From NCBI GenBank assembly GCA_029204225.1, contig CM055097.1, positions 45,263,366 through 45,327,365 on the forward strand: DNA of 64,000 nt, written 5' to 3'. The DNA comes from Diphasiastrum complanatum. Lineage: Eukaryota > Streptophyta > Lycopodiopsida > Lycopodiales > Lycopodiaceae. Both the position numbers and the translations under genes were made by a program. Every line of letters starts with the position of its first letter. The first letter of the stretch is position 1. The notes beneath the pieces are model-generated. The model was not told the DNA's origin and ran no database searches. It was given only the letters and a program-made list of their open reading frames with translations. Positions 35,351 through 45,129 of this stretch are shown piece after piece.

Positions 35351-35955
35351 CATTATTTCACCCAATAGCAAATCGACGCGCATATACTGCATGTGAAAAC
35401 CAGAGAGGCTATTCTCGCGTATTGAACCGATATTGGAAAATAATATGAATGATCAAAGCTTGATTCGATAGATTCTCTTTAGCTATGGACAATATGAAGA
35501 GTCTACCGAATCAAGCTTTGATCATGCAAAATATGCTCCAATAATTTCAAAAAATTTTCAGAATCTTTTTTTCCCTACAATAGCGATTCGACGCACGCAG
35601 TCCAAGTGAAAAATCATTGTCTTCTCCAAAGATGGGCTGATCCGTTAGCCAGTACTTCACCTGATAGCTAATCGATGCGCATATACAACATTTGAAAACT
35701 AGAGGTGCTATTCTCGTGTGTTGAACCGATATTGGACGGAATATGAATGATCAGAGCTTGACTCGATAAATTCTGCGTAATCTTGGACAGTATGAAGAGT
35801 CTACCGAATCAAGCTTTGAGCATGCATAATGGGGTCCAATAGTTTTCAAAATTTCAAAAAAAAAAATTGTTCCTGCAATAGCGATTCGACGCGCGTAGTT
35901 CAAATGGAGAATAACCATCTTTTGCCAGATGCGTTGATCCGATATTTGATATGCA
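35351..35955. repeat. Tandem duplication, two units of about 299 bp, each with a hairpin
   Basis: Units begin near 35359 (CACCCAATAGC) and 35658 (CACCTGATAGC). Unit 1 contains 23-base inverted arms at 35450-35472 and 35502-35524 (22 of 23 pairs) with a 29-base loop; unit 2 has the same arms at 35748-35770 and 35800-35822 with about 18 of 23 pairs. Each unit also has ATTCGACGC and GAACCGATATTGG motifs. Non-coding. Confidence 0.8.
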
Positions 35956-36360
35956 GAAAAATTATATTGGTGCGTCATATAAACGACTAATGAAAATATT
36001 CTGAATGAACATTATCTCAAAAGAAAAAATCTCGTCTTTACTCTGCTTAAATAGGGCGAGAGATTGTAATAATACTCCTCGTACACGTTTTTCAATGATA
36101 TCCATTTATCATTTGTTTATTATTTGTTTAATGATTATTCGAGGAGGCCACTTATTGAAAATTTAATGTATTCTGGCGTAGGTACAGATTTTAGGGTCAG
36201 AGCTAATGCTGATTCGTTGAATCTAGTGATAGAATAGTTAATGTATTCTGGCGTAGGTATAAATTTGTCTCACTCTGATTGGTGGATAAATATAGGCTGT
36301 GTTTCTCAAAAATCTAGTGATTGATAATTTTTAACTTTACGTGGTTGTCTTTGGCATGAA
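35956..36360. repeat. Non-coding with a short direct repeat
   Basis: TTAATGTATTCTGGCGTAGG occurs at about 36164 and 36239. No coding domain. Confidence 0.6.
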
Positions 36361-37499
36361 TTTTTAGGCCTTTTTGGGGCCTAGGCCCCTTAAATTTCTA
36401 TTTGAAAGAGAAATGCATTAGACAATTGCCAAGAAATTCCTACTAATTGCAATTACATTCGATATGTTCTATTGGTCGGTCCATTCTCACATGAAATCCA
36501 GTCTCAGGTCAGCTTGTGGCTTGTAGTCGATTGCCCAAGTTCAATATTATAGGTAGTCCCATTGGCCATTGCCTAGTACATAAAATTCATTTGCATAATT
36601 TTTATACCTTTTTGGGATGTTATTATTTTGCACAATATAAGCCCCAAATTCTTTTGGCCTTCGGCACCCGACTGTGTGGATGAGAAAAATATATTCTATG
36701 GACATGGAGGCATGGGCATATATATAGATGGGCATGAGATGAAGGAGGCTAGTTAGGACAAGCCTGATGACGGGTTGATTACTTGGTTGAGAACCCAAAA
36801 AACAGACCAATGCATGACCAACAGTGGTATGCACGTTTACAAATGAAAATGTACTTTATTATGGGTTTTTCCTTATGTGCCCACCTTGGAGGAGGAGACA
36901 ATAAAAACTTGGCAAAAATGAAAAGAAACTAAAACCAACTCAAAACATGACTTTTTACATTTAGGAATTGTGATCTCATTCTAGATGTGCACATTCAAAA
37001 GTGGCAAACTTTCTCTGGATATGCAAACTAAAAATTTTGTAGTGTTGCTTTTCCCCAAAAGGTGAAAAACGCGACAGTGTCGCTTTTTCCCAAAGGGCAA
37101 AAAAGTTGACTTTAGGGCAAAAAGTAGCCCTAAGGCAAATGTCGCTTTTCTAAGGGCGAATGTCACTTTTCTAAGGGCCTACAAGCCTTTCTAAGGCAAT
37201 TTAGGGACAGTCGCCTAGGGACAGTGTCCAAAAAAGTTCCTAGAGTTATTTTCTAAGTGTTTTAGACCTAGGAATGAATTTTTCTTATGACCCAAGAATG
37301 TGAACTGTGCAACGAAATAGCTAAAAAATGCAGACTGTGTGAAACATAGTTCAAAATGCATAGTCGCTAAAAATAACAAAGGAAAAAACTAAGGAAAAAT
37401 GCTAAGGCTTTGAAAAGACAAAAACACGTAGTTTCTTCAAAACAAAAATTTGAAAGCTTAAAAGTGACAAAAACAACATCCTAGCTCGATAATCAGTTC
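36361..37499. other. Non-coding, possible LTR interior
   Basis: Contains degenerate repeats of CTAAGGGC/GTCGCTTTT near 37030-37220. It may be the 5' part of the LTR whose end lies at 37500-37700; no start could be fixed. Confidence 0.35.
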
Positions 37500-37700
37500 A
37501 TCTCCCAAGTGGTCATATCTCTGAGGGCCTAGAAAACTCTCATAGATCCAGGAGTACGAGGTGATTAGGACGGCCCTCGGGATTGGAAGTAGTGTTACCC
37601 TGATCACTCGCATAAGGGCAGTGTGGGCCCTTCTCCCGCTGGGGATCTTTCGATGGGACCAATCCCTCGATGAAAAACCCGGACCAACATTGGTGCATCT
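37500..37700 (+). repeat. Dispersed repeat R1, probable LTR 3' end of a gypsy-type element
   Basis: Shared with 51090-51240 (GAGTACG..GTGA, GGGCAGTGTGGGCCC, GCGGGACCAATCCC-like blocks). Here it ends CGGACCAACA followed by TTGGTGCATCTACCGGGAG, an arrangement like an LTR end followed by a gypsy-type primer site. The element itself was not identified. Confidence 0.5.
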
Positions 37701-37783
37701 ACCGGGAGTTCAAAACCTGTGAAAGAAAGATCGTTTGGAAAGTACCTACCCCTTGGTTGAAAAGAGTTTATCCATCTCCACCA

Positions 37784-38218
37784 TTATGATGAATCTGAAT
37801 TGTGTAGTGAAAGGAACGGGTCCTTCATTCTTCTGATGAAGGAGGTGAGGTCTTTACCATCCCATCTCAGATTGGTCAGCTGATCTTCAAGAAGCATAAT
37901 TTGGCTTTGTGACCTCGTTTGAGATCTGCTTAGCAAAGTATCCCACATTTCTCTCACTTTGGAGAGTGTGGCTAGATCAAGTGCTAAGTTGTCTTTGATG
38001 GAGGAAGATAGGAAGGCTACTGCCTTGTCGTTTCTTTCTCTCCATTCTCATAGCTCCTTGCCAGTGGTTGTGGGCATCTCTTCTGTGCCATCAACCCAGG
38101 GCCATAGACCTTCTCCTTTCAGTATGAGAGAAGTCTTCACCTTCTATGCTAGGAAGTTTGATCCTAAGGAGTCAAGGATCATGCAGATCTTTGATTGAAT
38201 GTTGCTAATGGATGCCAT
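37784..38218 (-). pseudogene. Ty1/copia gag (copia-G)
   Basis: The minus-strand ATG at 38218 opens ASISNIQSKICMILDSLGSN, then GLWPWVDGTEE, AVAFLSSSIKDNLALDLATL, VREMWDTLLSRSQTRSQSQI and DLTSFIRRMKDPF, ending at TAA (37784-37786). Stops at about codons 25 and 54 (TAG, TGA) interrupt an otherwise clean gag frame of 145 codons. It follows a primer site and LTR in the same orientation (38243-38540). Zinc knuckle and pol are absent. Confidence 0.7.
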
Positions 38219-38242
38219 AGCCTGAAGGAATCAGGGACAGTC

Positions 38243-38254
38243 GCTTTGATACCA
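38243..38254 (-). other. Primer binding site, initiator Met tRNA type
   Basis: The minus strand reads TGGTATCAAAGC, one mismatch from the standard copia site, 25 bp upstream of the gag ATG. Confidence 0.7.
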
Positions 38255-38255
38255 T

Positions 38256-38540
38256 TGAGGGGAAGTAAGTCTTGTGAGGACATTCTTGGGAGATAAAGGC
38301 CGGATAGAGCCGACATGGCAGGCGTAGCTACTGCTACTGACTGCGGTCTAATTCTCTTCCAAGCCCCAAATCATTTCTAACGATCTGTTGTAAAAATTAA
38401 ACTTGTAAACAACATATAATGTTGAGTGAAGCAACAATAGAAAGTTATTTACTGCTAGCATGCATTCCAATATTGCAGATCATACACATTACAGAATGAA
38501 GTATTGCTAAAATTCCTTCTATTATCAGAACTAAATTTAC
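38256..38540 (-). repeat. Short copia LTR (copia-G), limits approximate
   Basis: Non-coding sequence between the RNase H frame that breaks off at about 38540 (RAYSDSDFVN) and the primer site. On the minus strand it ends CTTACTTCCCCTCA. Its start is inferred from the end of copia homology on the other side. Confidence 0.45.
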
Positions 38541-39925
38541 AAAATCCGAGTCACTATAGGCTCTTAAGCCAAGATTAGTCCCTCTATACAATATGTCAAA
38601 ATTATTAGTAGATGAGATATATCTAGGCACTCTTTTGGCCATCTTCCAATGTGAAACCAAAGGATACATGAATTGGCTTAACTTTTCAACACTATAACTA
38701 AGATCAGGTCTAGTTATAGTTAGATAAATCAAGGATCCTATAAGCCTTCTATATAAAGTGATGTCCTCAAAGGATGCTTCATACCATCAATAGATGCTTT
38801 ACATGTTGCTACATTGGAGTCTCAATGCCTTTACAATTCTTCATTCCAGATCTATCTAGGATGGGTGTAGCATACTTAGATTGACAAATGATGCTAAAAT
38901 CACATCCTCTTGTAACTTATATTCCTAGAATGAAGCTTAATAGGCCGAGATCTACCATTTTAAACTCTTTTGCCAAAACAATTTTTACATCTCTAATTCC
39001 ATCTAGATCATTACCACTTAAAATAATGTCATCTACATACAAACAAGAACAATGATCTTACCATCATGAAATCTTATATACAATGATGGACCATATGCAC
39101 TCATTACAAAATTGATGGAAATGAGAAAAGAGTTTAGCCTAGAGTACCATGCTCTAGGTGCTTTCTTGAGCCCATAAAGGCTCTTCTTCAAAAAACACAC
39201 CTTTCCGTCATGCTTTGTCTTGATGAAGCCCTTGAGTTGCCTCATGTAGATCTCTTCCTCCAAGAAGCCATTGAGGAAGTCATTTGTGAAGTCAAGCTGG
39301 AATAGCTCCCAATTGAAGGTAGTTGCAAGACTTATGATCAATCTAAGAGTAACAAGCAGAAGCAGAAGTCTCATCATAATCTACAAGCCTAGCTTTATGC
39401 TTACTTGTTGATCCATCTTGGTTATACTTCAATCTATACACCCACTTGAAATCAAGTGGTTTATTCCCTTGAGGAAGATTCACAAGATCCCAAGTATGAT
39501 TCTCAATGAGAGAATTGTACTCTACTTGCATAGCATCCATCCAACTCTTAGATTTACAAGCATCTTCATAGCATGTTGGCGCGTCTAACATTGAAGTAAA
39601 AAAGTGTAAGAGGTGAAAGATGATGTGCCTTCTCTTTGATCACCTTTGCCATCATAGGTGAGCCTCAATGGCTTGGCCCTTGCTCTTGTGGATCTTCTTG
39701 GAGTTCTTGCATCTTCAGGTGGATCCTCAAGTTCTTCATCACCTTTTTTACAAATGAAGTCAGGAAGTCCTCCTAATCGAAAGGTAGTGCCTCCAAGGTC
39801 CTCCAAAATGCTCCCCAACTCCAAGCTAGGATGCCTCCTTTTGCAAGTAAGGACCTTCAAGCCTCCATGGATCTCTCCTCCACATGTGTCCCTAATCTTA
39901 ATCACAAAGGTAGATAACAAGTGGC
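38541..39925 (-). pseudogene. Ty1/copia linker, reverse transcriptase, RNase H start (copia-B2)
   Basis: On the minus strand from 39920: linker ending PEDARTPRRSTRARAKPLRL, RT start (DAMQVEYNSLIENHTWDLV, KWVYRLKYNQDGS), LDFTNDFLNGFLEEEIYMRQ, KSLYGLKKAPRAWYSRL, then a frameshift after which YVDDIILSG is readable near 39030, and YLTITRPDLSYSVEKLSQFM with AYSDSDF at the RNase H start. It is cut at 38540 by the short LTR. It continues the integrase at 40790-41633 across a solo-LTR-like insert. Several frameshifts; dead. Confidence 0.85.
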
Positions 39926-40663
39926 CTCAAGTATTCACCACCCAACCATAGCTAGCTAGCACATGCAATCCTGCAACTTGGCTAATCTAGCACCCCCTTG
40001 CTAATCGATAACTAATCACAAGCATACCACCACAAACCATAGCATACTCAAGATCCAAACACTATTTATGTCCCATACCATAAGCAAGAATCAAACCCTA
40101 AGCATACTACACACAAGAAAATACTCTATACACTAGTGGCCACACTAGAGCATAAGCATAACAAACAAAAGAGATCTCCCCCCCCTGTATGGGCGCCCTC
40201 CTCCCCTCATATAGATGGCAAATGGCACCTCCAATACACTATGGAACTCCATGCACAACCAATGAGAGAGAGAGAGGCCTAGGGGAGTTAAATAACCTTC
40301 ATAGGCTTATGGAAGGTCAAGAGACTTCTTCCATAACCTATGACTCTTTTAATGCCTTTCTTGTGGGAGTTGGGAACTCAATGGACACCTTGGAAGTGCG
40401 CCCTCCTACTAGGTCCCATTGCCCAAATTGTGCTTGTATACTTTGGTGCAGGACCAACAAAGTGATATTGTTCAAGGTTTAGGCCCAAGGTTTAGAAAAA
40501 TAGCCAAAACATCCATGCCCCTAATCCTAAGAGTACCCCTTATCCAAGGGTAACTTGATTTCATACCTCCGACCAAGGTATAGTCACTTGTCTGTCCTTA
40601 TCCAAAGGCACCAACCCTTAATCCTAAGGATACCCCTTATCCAACTTGCCATTTAGCTCCCAA
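39926..40663 (-). repeat. Solo-LTR-like insertion in copia-B2
   Basis: About 740 bp of non-copia sequence between integrase end (about 40790) and linker (39920). On the minus strand it begins TGTTGGGAGC and contains an ATATAAG/TATATGAGG-like TATA region and two related CTTATCCA blocks just outside. The lower end was not fixed and target duplications were not seen, so the LTR call is tentative. Confidence 0.4.
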
Positions 40664-40789
40664 CACTAAATGGACATAGAGGGGTCACTGAAGTACTGCT
40701 AGTTACATAGGTATGTAATAACTTTGAAGCTCCTCCTCCATCCTAGCATGGTCCTTGGCATCAAGATGATTAGTAGCATTATCATCCAA
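40664..40789. other. Junction sequence next to the solo-LTR-like insert
   Basis: Short stretch without recognised domain. Confidence 0.35.
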
Positions 40790-42371
40790 TTCACAAACAT
40801 GTAAAAATAACATCCCTACTCACTATCACTTTGCTAGTGATGGGATTGAAAACTATGTAACCTTTGCTATTCTCACCATATCCCAATAAGATGTCTTTGA
40901 TGGAGGTTGCATCATCCTTCTTCCTTGTATCCAAGTATTGGTGTACATAGCAAGTGGATCCAAAAATCTTGAGATCCTTGAGATTGGGCTTCTCTCCAAA
41001 TAGAGCTTAATATGGTGTGATTCTTCTAATGGCTTGGTTGGGCAATCTATTGCATAAGAAATTAGCACATGTTATTGCCTCACCCCAACTTAATGGTTTC
41101 AGCATCTAGCCTTAAGCCTTAGCACACTCACAAAGAGATCTATTTCTCCTCTCACTCACTCCATTTTGTTGAGGGGTGTATGGACATGACAACTCCCCCT
41201 TTATGCCATTAGAACTACAAAACTCAATCAACTTATTGGAGATATATTCACCTCCATTATGACTTCTTAATACCTTAATCTTGGTACTAAGTTGATTTTT
41301 TACAAGAGTTTTGAACTTTACAAATGAATCATAAACCATAGATTTACTAGACAAAAGGTAAATACAACAATATCTAGAATAGTCATCAATGAAGATTACA
41401 TAATACTTGGCACCATTATTAAACTCTTGTGAAAATCTATGAACATCCGAATGGGTGATTTCAAGAGAAGTGCTAGATCTTGATGTAGATCTTGAGAAAG
41501 GCAGTTTATGAGCCTTTGAGAGGCTACATGCTTCACACATCTTTCCACACTTTGACAAGTGCTTTGGGAGGCCGAGTGCAAGCTCCTGTGCACACATTGT
41601 TTCCATAGCTTTGAAGTTGATCTCTTGTGCCATAGCTCCACCTTTAAGATCTCCACCTTTGCCAAATTTACACTCTCCACAACAACATTAGCATCAAGCT
41701 TAAACAATCTACCTTGTTTAAAACCTTTTACTATACATTCATCATTTCTAAGGAGGGAACAAACTCCATGCTTGAATTGTACATCAAGGCCATTATCCAT
41801 TACTTGGCCAACAGTAAGCAAATTCCTGGTTAACTTAGGAACAAAAAGGACATTTTCAAGATTCATCCTTTTGGATAATCCAACATACGATGGAATGGTT
41901 CCAATACCACTTATCTTACACTCTTGATTACTAGTTGTATAGATAGATCTATGTACATCATTGTAAGAGAGTAAAGTGGAGAAATAGTCCTTTTGAAATG
42001 TCATGTGGGAGCTAGCTCCACTATCTATCCACCAAGAATCATTGATGTTGCACTTGGATGATGGTGGTGTGTTGGAAACTATCAAGGATGATTCTTCTTC
42101 TTCATCATCCTCCTCTTGATGTGCAATGTTGTTTTGCTTGTTCTCTTGTGCCTTCTTCTTCTTGAGACATTCTGAAGCAAAATGCCCTTTCTTCCCACAA
42201 AAAAAAGCATTTGAACTTGGACTTGTCTTTGATCTTGCCCTTTGAGCTTGATGCATCATCCTCTTCTTTGGCCTCCTTGGGATGCTTCTTCTTTCCATTG
42301 GTCTTCTTTTTTTCCTTGAATGAGAAATTGGCTTTCTCATCACCATCTTGCAAAGACAAGGCTGAAATCAA
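40790..42371 (-). pseudogene. Ty1/copia gag end, protease and integrase (copia-B2)
   Basis: On the minus strand from 42371: Lys-rich gag end, zinc knuckle region (CFF..., frameshifted near 42210, ...GKKGHFASECLKKK), protease WWIDSGASSHMT, NVLFVPKLTRNLLTVGQ, a GAG-pre-integrase and HSDVHRFSQEFNNGAKYYVI with the first integrase Asp. The second is replaced by His (RSHNGGEYIS); the Glu is present in QQNGVSERRN. The integrase C-terminus (FGSTCYVHQYL region, frameshifted) reaches 40810. The 5' gag is missing; instead an inverted relative begins at 42388 on the plus strand. Confidence 0.85.
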
Positions 42372-42387
42372 GTCCTACTAAAGTCAT

Positions 42388-44127
42388 TTATAGGTCTTGA
42401 AGTACATCAAGAAGAAAGAAAGAGATCAAGATATTTTTTGTCCAAAAATAGCCAAGATTGGCAAGATTCGTTTGAAAGTAGATTTCACTTCATCTTATCT
42501 TCATTCCAACTTTGTGAGGGAGTGCTAGAACTGAGATTACAAGTCCATTTGTTGGATAAGAAATCTAATTTGAGTGAAACTCTACAAGTGTGAGACCTTT
42601 GTGAGTTTCAAAGTCAATCAATTCCATTTCTTGTGTGTAGAATTTACTAGTAAGATTGGGATCTATTGGAGCATACCTTCTAGAAGCTATATGAAAGGTA
42701 AGGATAAAGTCATTAATGGTGCTCCAAGACCTTTATGAGTTCTTGATTGAGAATGAAGATGAACCTCTAGGTGCAAGGAGTTTATTAAATACATGAGGAG
42801 ATCGAGACTTTCACTTCATTGTGTGAAGATGAATGTAAGCAATGATCTTTTGAGGGAAGTATCATCATGTGAAGTTGCTAAAGAGGCTTGGGAGTCTTTA
42901 AAATCAATTTGTGAATCTAGTAGCACTTCAAGAGTACTCATACTTAGAAATCAGATTTTGCAAATCATGAAGAGAAGTGAAGAGAGTGCACAGGACTATG
43001 TGCCAAGAATCAAATCTCTAAATAGAGAGCTGGCTTCCATTGGAGAGAAGATTCAAGTCGGAGAGCTTGTACAAATTGTCCTTAATGGTCTAGGGAGTGG
43101 CTTTTCAAATTTGGTCTAAAGCTTTGCAATCCAAGACACTTTTCCCACTATAGAAAAGCTTCATAGTGTACCAGTGGCTGAAGAGTGTAGGATGATGCAC
43201 ACCAATGCAATAATGACTCAATGTCTTTGCAGGATGGCAATGAGAATGCCAATTTCTCATTCAAGGGCAAAAAGAAGACCACTGGAAAGAAGAAGCATCC
43301 CAAGGAGGCCAAATAAGAGGATGATGCATCAAACTCAAAGGGCAAGATCAAAGACAAATCCAAGTTCAAGTGTTTCTTCTATAGGAAGAAAGGGCATTTT
43401 GCATCAGAATGTCTCAAGAAGAAGAGAGCACAAGAGAACAAGCAAAGCAACATTGCACATCAAGAGAATGAGGAGGAGGAGGATGAAGAAACATCCTTGA
43501 TGGTTTTCAACAAACCTCCATCATCCAAGTGCAATACCAATGATTCTTGGTGGATAGATAGTGGAGCTAGCTCCCACACGACATTTCAAAAGGGCTATTT
43601 CTCCACTTTACTCTCTGACAATGATGTACATAGATCTATCTATATAGCTAGTGATCAAGAGTTTAAGATAAGTGGTATTGGAACCATTCCATTGTATGTT
43701 GGATCATCCAAAAGGATGAATCTTAAAAATGTCCTTTTTGTTCCTAAGTTAACCAAGAATTTGCTTAGTGTTGGCCAATTAATGGATAATATCCTTGATG
43801 TACAATATAACCACGGAGTTTGTTCCATCCTTAGAAATGAGGAATGTATATAGAAAAAGGTTTCAGACAAGGTAGATTATTTAAGCTGGATGCTAATGTT
43901 GCTATGGAAAGTGTAAATTTGGCAAAGGTGGAGATCTTAAAGGTGGAGCTATGGCACAAAAAGATGGGCCACTCCAACTTCAAAGCTATGGAAACAATGT
44001 GTGCAAAGGAGCTTGCACTTGGCCTCCCCAAGCATTTGTCAAAGTGTGGAAAGATGTGTGAAGCATTTAGCCTCTCAAAGGCTCATAAACTACCTTTCTC
44101 TAGATCTACATCAAAATCTTGCACTCC
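42388..44127 (+). pseudogene. Ty1/copia leader, gag, protease and GAG-pre-integrase (copia-B3)
   Basis: The leader (42388-42650) matches that of the gag at 27914. A damaged gag follows: VLQDLYEFLIENEDEPLGA, KMNVSNDLLREVSSCEVAKE, QILQIMKRSEESAQDYVPRI, LVQIVLNGLGSGFSNLV. Then come a zinc knuckle (CFFYRKKGHFASEC), protease WWIDSGASSHTT (last motif Met replaced by Thr), VPKLTKNLLSVGQL and LWHKKMGHSNFKAM. It ends at 44127 where a Tat-type LTR fragment starts. Frameshifts occur near 42780 and 43200 and a TAG within EAK-x-EDD. It pairs with copia-B2 as an inverted repeat. Confidence 0.85.
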
Positions 44128-44129
44128 TC

Positions 44130-44232
44130 AACTATGTGATCATTGGGTTGGACTTACACACGCAGGGTGCCAAATCCTTCTCACTTATTACCTAGGATTA
44201 GGGTTGCCTTGGGATCCGCAAACCCTCCAACA
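44130..44232 (-). repeat. LTR-T fragment (start of a 3' LTR)
   Basis: Reverse complement of the first about 100 bp of the LTR at 30481, beginning TGTTGGAGGG at 44232 on the minus strand. Upstream of it is a purine tract (GGTGGGGGAT), as expected for the 3' LTR of a minus-strand element. Confidence 0.8.
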
Positions 44233-44247
44233 GTATCCCCCACCAAA
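44233..44247 (-). other. Polypurine tract before the LTR-T fragment
   Basis: The minus strand reads TTTTGGTGGGGGATAC immediately before the LTR start TGTTGG. Confidence 0.6.
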
Positions 44248-44252
44248 ACTGG

Positions 44253-45125
44253 TGGTGGTCCCACAACACCTGCAATATGCAGTTATTGGAGACTTTTATT
44301 GGCTTCGCGTCGAATCTTAATTAAATGATACTGCACCTTCTCCATAAAGTCAAGTCGTGCAGTATTGAAATCCAAATTATGCGGCAGGAAACAACGGTGG
44401 GCTCCGGCAATCCACTTGGAAGTTGTCCATGAGGTGAAGCGGGATTCCCAAGAGCCTCCCATCATAGTCGCACGGAAATACAGTCGAACAATCGGCAACT
44501 CATCTTTGATTTGCTCTGAGGCCATTGGCTTATTTGGATAGAATGCCAGGGTAGGAAGAATATCGTCCCATTTGGTTGTCACTGACGCCAACAGAGTTAG
44601 ATCTTTTGCAAACATTGCCGATTGTCGCATCGTTGGATTTGGAGAGTGGACATACTCTCTCTGATATGCTTGTAAGGCCTGGTGGAAGTCCACTGAAATG
44701 TTCCAGCTGTAAGGCTGATGGATGATTGGCCAATTGGGCGTATGGATAGTGATTTTGTCTATAACCAATCCCAAATATTTTCATTTATGTCTTCGCGACA
44801 TTGGCACGTAAAAGGATCTACCCGCAACTGGTGAGGGCTGGCGACGTAACTCCTAATTGATTTCGGAGTTTTCTCAAAAACCGTGATTCTCCATGCCGGC
44901 TGCTCTCCTAGTGCAGGTATTTTGTCCAATTCTTTGCCGGCCTCGATCTCGGAGGTCTAAAATTAAAGAATCCATCCACCACGCAAGGACTCATGTGGAT
45001 GTTGCTTTAAGAAGCTCTAGATCTGGTCCTCGACGCTGATGGGCCTTCTGAATAAATGGCTTGTCCTTGATGAGGATGGACCCGCTTGTACTACCTGTAT
45101 GGTTGGCGGTTGATCTGGTGTTGGC
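44253..45125 (-). pseudogene. Unrecognised ORF (3'-ORF family, copy 1) next to a Tat-type 3' LTR
   Basis: I do not recognise this protein. On the minus strand a damaged frame contains VEDQI-SFLKQHPHESL, a QPAWRITVFEK...YVASPHQLRVDPFTC block near 44820-44920, and an open part from 44774 to 44283 with FHQALQAYQREYVHSPNP, DLTLLASVTTKWDDILPTL and EKVQYHLIKIRREANKSL, followed after one stop by GVVGPPPV at the purine tract. A related protein, with the same blocks in the same order, lies at 54655-56330. No protease, RT, integrase, transmembrane or zinc motif is visible. By position it would be the last ORF of a Tat/Athila-like retrotransposon, analogous to env-like or additional ORFs described in that lineage. 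Confidence 0.55.
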
Positions 45126-45129
45126 ACCA

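Noticed and set aside
36985-37220. CRISPR-like or satellite array of CTAAGGGC/GTCGCTTTT units
   Set aside because: Units are too short, irregular and diverged; no constant spacing.
44283-44774. Host gene of unknown function
   Set aside because: The related copy at 54.7-56.3 kb and the adjacent purine tract/LTR in both cases favour a retrotransposon ORF, though this is not proven.
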